In this document: piece after piece, positions 6,784 through 9,047 of the stretch
Layout: the number at the start of each line of letters is the position of its first letter
How positions within the stretch are numbered: position 1 is the stretch's first letter
DNA from: an uncultured Alphaproteobacteria bacterium
GTDB taxonomy: Bacteria; Pseudomonadota; Alphaproteobacteria; Caulobacterales; Aquidulcibacteraceae
DNA length: 9,047 bases
NCBI GenBank assembly: GCA_937967725.1
Contig: CALBSY010000218.1
Coordinates: 1 to 9,047 of the forward strand
Direction of reading: 5' to 3'
Notes under the pieces: model-generated
Database searches by the model: none
Seen by the model: the letters and a program-made list of their open reading frames with translations, nothing else
Told to the model about the DNA's origin: nothing
Made by a program: the position numbers and the translations under genes

Positions 6784-7350
6784 ATGCGCGCAGCCGCGAT
6801 CCTCGCTGGCGGCGAGAGCCGCCGCTTCGGCGCCGACAAGGCGCTGGCCGATCTCGGTGGTCAGCGAATGATTGCGCGCGTGGCGGCGCTGCTTGGGGGC
6901 GAGAAGCTGGCGGTGGTGGGCCATCCGGAGGCGGCTGTATTGCTGAGCGCCGCCGATTTGCGCGATCCGCACGATGCGGTGCGCGGGCCGCTGGCCGGCG
7001 TGCTGGCGGCGCTCGATTGGGCCCAGGGCGCCGAGTGGCTGATGACCGCGCCCTGCGACACGCCACTGCTGCCCCGCGATCTTTATGCTCAGCTCATCGC
7101 CGCCGCCGAGGCTGCGAGCGCCTCCGCCGCGCATGCGCGTACTGATGATGGCGTGCACGCGCTCTGCGCCGTGTGGCGACCGGCGCTGGCCGCGCCGTTG
7201 CGGACGGCGTTCGCCAAGGGCGTGCATCCGCCTGTGCGGGAATTGGCGCCGGATGCGGTCTATGTGCGGTTCGCCGATGCGTCGGCGTTCTTGAACGTCA
7301 ACACGCCCGACGATCTCGCCCGCGCGGCAGCGCGGCTCGGAGGCAGCTGA
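6784..7350 (+). CDS. mobA: molybdenum cofactor guanylyltransferase
   Basis: MobA joins GMP from GTP to molybdenum cofactor, giving the molybdopterin guanine dinucleotide form used by DMSO-reductase-family enzymes such as the formate dehydrogenase encoded beside it. The 188 residues match the family length. The nucleotide-binding motif AAILAGGESRRFGADKAL spans 4-21, GPLAGVLAAL lies near 69-78, the metal-binding Asp is D92 in PCDTPLLP, and NVNTPDDL lies near 172-179. The ATG at 6784 is preceded by AAAAGGG at short spacing. It diverges from moaA and converges on fdsD with only 5 bases between stops. A fused MobB domain is absent. Confidence 0.95.
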   Translation: MRAAAILAGGESRRFGADKALADLGGQRMIARVAALLGGEKLAVVGHPEAAVLLSAADLRDPHDAVRGPLAGVLAALDWAQGAEWLMTAPCDTPLLPRDLYAQLIAAAEAASASAAHARTDDGVHALCAVWRPALAAPLRTAFAKGVHPPVRELAPDAVYVRFADASAFLNVNTPDDLARAAARLGGS

Positions 7351-7355
7351 ACCGT

Positions 7356-7577
7356 TCACGCCTTCGCTGCTTCGCGCAGCCTTTCGACCGCTGCACGCGT
7401 ATACGGATCAAGCCCGGCGCCGCCGGCGTCGAGATGGGCGATGATTTCGCGGCGCATGCGCGGATCCCAGAATCGCTTCAGGTGATCGGCGATGCCGGCG
7501 ATTGCGGCGTCCTCGCCCTGCGCGGCGAAGAACTTGCCGATCTGGTTGGCCATGTAGACGAGCTTCTCAATCTGCAT
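7356..7577 (-). CDS. fdsD: NAD-dependent formate dehydrogenase delta subunit
   Basis: FdsD is the small subunit encoded last in fdsGBACD operons and belongs with the cytosolic molybdenum and NAD-dependent formate dehydrogenase; its exact role is poorly defined. The 73 residues contain the family hallmarks EKLVYMANQIGKFF at 4-17, AIAGIADHLKRFWDPRMRRE at 25-44 and HLDAGGAGLDP at 48-58. The start at ATG 7577 is chosen because the family begins just before EKLV; an open frame reaching 7646 would add 23 unrelated residues antisense-like to fdhD. The gene overlaps the fdhD stop by 11 bases. A GGAG lies 13 bases upstream, rather far, so coupling to fdhD is likely. Confidence 0.92.
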   Translation of the reverse strand: MQIEKLVYMANQIGKFFAAQGEDAAIAGIADHLKRFWDPRMRREIIAHLDAGGAGLDPYTRAAVERLREAAKA

Positions 7578-8382
7578 CGCGCTTGATCCGCTCCGAGCGT
7601 GTGAACACTTCGAGCCCGTTCTCGCGCACGACGCCGCAGACGGCAATCGCGGCGTCTTCGGCCAACCGGAGCGCCAACGCTGTCGGCGCCGAGATGGCGG
7701 CTAGCACCGGCGCGCGCGCGTAAGCCGCCTTCTGGATGAGCTCCACGGAGACGCGGCTGGTCATCAGGATGACGCCATTGCTGGCGTCGCGGCCCCGGCG
7801 GGCAAGGGCGCCGATCAGCTTGTCGAGTGCGTTGTGACGCCCGACATCCTCGCGCAGCGCCACGATGCCCTCGCTTGGCGTGTAGAAGGCCGCGGCGTGT
7901 ACGGCCCGCGTCTCTTCGTTCAAGCGCTGCTGCGCTGGCAATTGCGTCATCGCTGTTGCGACTTCAGTTGCGGCGATCTCAAAATCGGAGCGAACCGCCG
8001 CCACCGGCCGCATCGCATCTTCCAGGCTCTCGACGCCGCAGAGTCCGCAGCCGACCGGTCCGGCTCGGCGCCGCCGGCGCTGCGCCAGCGCGTTGCGTGC
8101 GCCATCCTTCAGCCAAAGCCGCGCTTCGATGCCAAGGTCGGCGTGAACGATCTCCAGATCGCGGATGTCGTCGAGCGCGCCGACGAGGTCTTCGGTCAGC
8201 GCGAAACCGTAGGCGAAGTCTTCAATGTCAGCGGGCGTGGCCATCATCACCGCTTCGGCGCCGCTATCGACAACAAGCGCGATCGCGGTTTCCTCGGGCA
8301 CAGCGCGCGCGCCTTCGCTCCAGGCGCCGTCGCGAACCGCCGCTCTGGGCGCCCGCACGGATGGGGCGCGCGGCTCGCTCAT
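7567..8382 (-). CDS. fdhD: formate dehydrogenase accessory sulfurtransferase FdhD (FdsC)
   Basis: FdhD moves sulfur from a cysteine desulfurase to bis-MGD cofactor and hands the sulfurated cofactor to formate dehydrogenase; in fds operons it is called FdsC. From ATG 8382 it has 271 residues, the usual length. The first 20 residues are Arg/Pro-rich. EDFAYGFALTEDLV at 54-67 and the sulfur-carrying loop CGLCG with C112 and C115 follow, preceded by an RRRRR run. Later come REDVGRHNALDKLIGAL, VILMTSRVSVELIQKAA and the closing SERI. The start overlaps the fdsA stop as ATGA at 8382-8379, and this fixes the start; the longer open frame to 8505 would overlap fdsA coding sequence by over 120 bases. Confidence 0.95.
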   Translation of the reverse strand: MSEPRAPSVRAPRAAVRDGAWSEGARAVPEETAIALVVDSGAEAVMMATPADIEDFAYGFALTEDLVGALDDIRDLEIVHADLGIEARLWLKDGARNALAQRRRRRAGPVGCGLCGVESLEDAMRPVAAVRSDFEIAATEVATAMTQLPAQQRLNEETRAVHAAAFYTPSEGIVALREDVGRHNALDKLIGALARRGRDASNGVILMTSRVSVELIQKAAYARAPVLAAISAPTALALRLAEDAAIAVCGVVRENGLEVFTRSERIKRDAD

Positions 8383-9047
8383 TCCGCGCTGACGGCGGGG
8401 CCGATGCGCCGGTTTCGTTCGGACAGCGCTTCGTACTCTTCCTGCCACTTGGTCGGGCCGTTGGAGGGTGCGACCTGCACGGCGGTCACCTTGTATTCGG
8501 GGCAATTGGTGGCCCAGTCGGAATATTCGGTGGTGACGACGTTAGCTTGCGTGTCGGGATGGTGGAACGTCGTATAGACGACGCCCGGCGCGACGCGATC
8601 GGTGACGAGGCAGCGCAGCGTGGTTTCGCCGGCGCGGCTGGCTAGCCGCACCCAATCGCCGTCCTTCAAGCCGCGGTCTTCGGCGTCGAGCGGATGCATT
8701 TCCAGCCGATCCTCGTCGTGCCATTCGACGTTCTGCGTGCGCCGTGTCTGCGCGCCGACATTATACTGCGTGAGCACGCGCCCGGTGGTGAGCAGCAGCG
8801 GATAGCGCGGGCCGACCTTTTCGTCCGTCGGCACGTATTCGGTCAGCACGAAGCGGCCCTTGCCGCCGACGAACTGGGCCGCGTGCATGACCGGCGTGCC
8901 TTCCGGCGCCTTCTCGTTGCACGGCCATTGCACCGAACCCAGCTCGTCGAGCTTCTCGAAGCTGACGCCGGCGAAGGTCGGCGTGGTTGCGGCGATCTCG
9001 TCCATGATCTGCGAGGCGTGCGTGTAGCGCATTGGATAGCCGAGCGC
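8379..9047 (-). CDS. fdsA: NAD-dependent formate dehydrogenase alpha subunit, C-terminal 222 residues (5' end outside window)
   Basis: The frame is open to the window edge and covers the last 222 residues of an enzyme that usually has about 950, so the catalytic Cys/Sec site and the iron-sulfur domains are not visible. What is present is the end of the molybdopterin oxidoreductase domain (YPMRYTHASQIMDEIA, FEKLDELGSVQWPCN) and the complete C-terminal dinucleotide-binding domain: YPLLLTTGRVLTQYN, then EMHPLDAEDRGLKDGDWVRL, VAPGVVYTTFHHPD and TNCPEYKVTAVQVAP. The enzyme oxidises formate to CO2 and reduces NAD+ with partner subunits encoded upstream, outside the window. The order fdsA, fdhD, fdsD matches known fdsGBACD operons. 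The related membrane-type alpha subunits share this domain, but FdsD nearby favours the soluble NAD-linked form. Confidence 0.93.
   Translation of the reverse strand, partial: ALGYPMRYTHASQIMDEIAATTPTFAGVSFEKLDELGSVQWPCNEKAPEGTPVMHAAQFVGGKGRFVLTEYVPTDEKVGPRYPLLLTTGRVLTQYNVGAQTRRTQNVEWHDEDRLEMHPLDAEDRGLKDGDWVRLASRAGETTLRCLVTDRVAPGVVYTTFHHPDTQANVVTTEYSDWATNCPEYKVTAVQVAPSNGPTKWQEEYEALSERNRRIGPAVSAE

Noticed and set aside
6749..7066. N-terminal extension of moaA of about 106 residues
   Set aside because: The extension is Arg/Pro/Ala-rich, lies antisense to mobA and has no homology; the ATG at 6748 gives the normal MoaA length.
7351..7355. Possible terminator between convergent mobA and fdsD
   Set aside because: Only five bases lie between the stops, with no room for an independent hairpin and no T-tract seen in the flanks.
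6745..7359. 204-codon minus-strand open frame over mobA
   Set aside because: MobA on the plus strand has all family motifs in order; the antisense translation has none.
7827..8645. Long plus-strand open frames over fdhD and fdsA
   Set aside because: Both minus-strand genes carry strong motifs and the expected fds operon junctions. The plus-strand products are low-complexity and Arg-rich.

Overview
The window looks like chromosomal DNA from a GC-rich proteobacterium, most likely an alphaproteobacterium. The basis is the very tight gene packing, the hutF/hutG branch of histidine degradation, and an FdsGBACD-type NAD-linked formate dehydrogenase tail. The genus cannot be fixed from sequence reading alone. 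No phage, transposon, CRISPR, tRNA or rRNA feature was seen, and almost every base lies in a gene.

Layout. Positions 1-676 (minus) hold hutG, the N-formylglutamate deformylase gene, which carries an in-frame TAG at 80-82. Homology to the family continues past the stop to the window edge, so the copy appears disrupted. A 60-base divergent intergenic region follows, then hutF (737-2092, plus), formimidoylglutamate deiminase, with a TTG start. Convergent to it is a seven-gene minus-strand operon for molybdenum cofactor synthesis: moaA, moaD, a TauE/SafE-type membrane protein, moaE, moaB, moaC, moeA (6748 down to 2109). Adjacent genes overlap or are separated by at most 2 bases. mobA (6784-7350, plus) diverges from moaA across 35 bases. 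At the right edge a second minus-strand operon shows its 3' end: the C-terminal part of the formate dehydrogenase alpha subunit (fdsA), then fdhD (fdsC) and fdsD.

How the parts fit. MoaA and MoaC make cyclic pyranopterin monophosphate. MoaD and MoaE insert the dithiolene sulfurs. MoaB and MoeA adenylate molybdopterin and insert molybdate. MobA converts the product to the guanine dinucleotide form. FdhD sulfurates and delivers that cofactor to the formate dehydrogenase, and FdsD is the small accessory subunit. HutF and HutG would release formate from histidine, which this enzyme could oxidise, so the window may form a loose formate-linked neighbourhood. That link is inference. The points most worth a second look are the broken hutG and the membrane transporter-like gene built into the cofactor operon.
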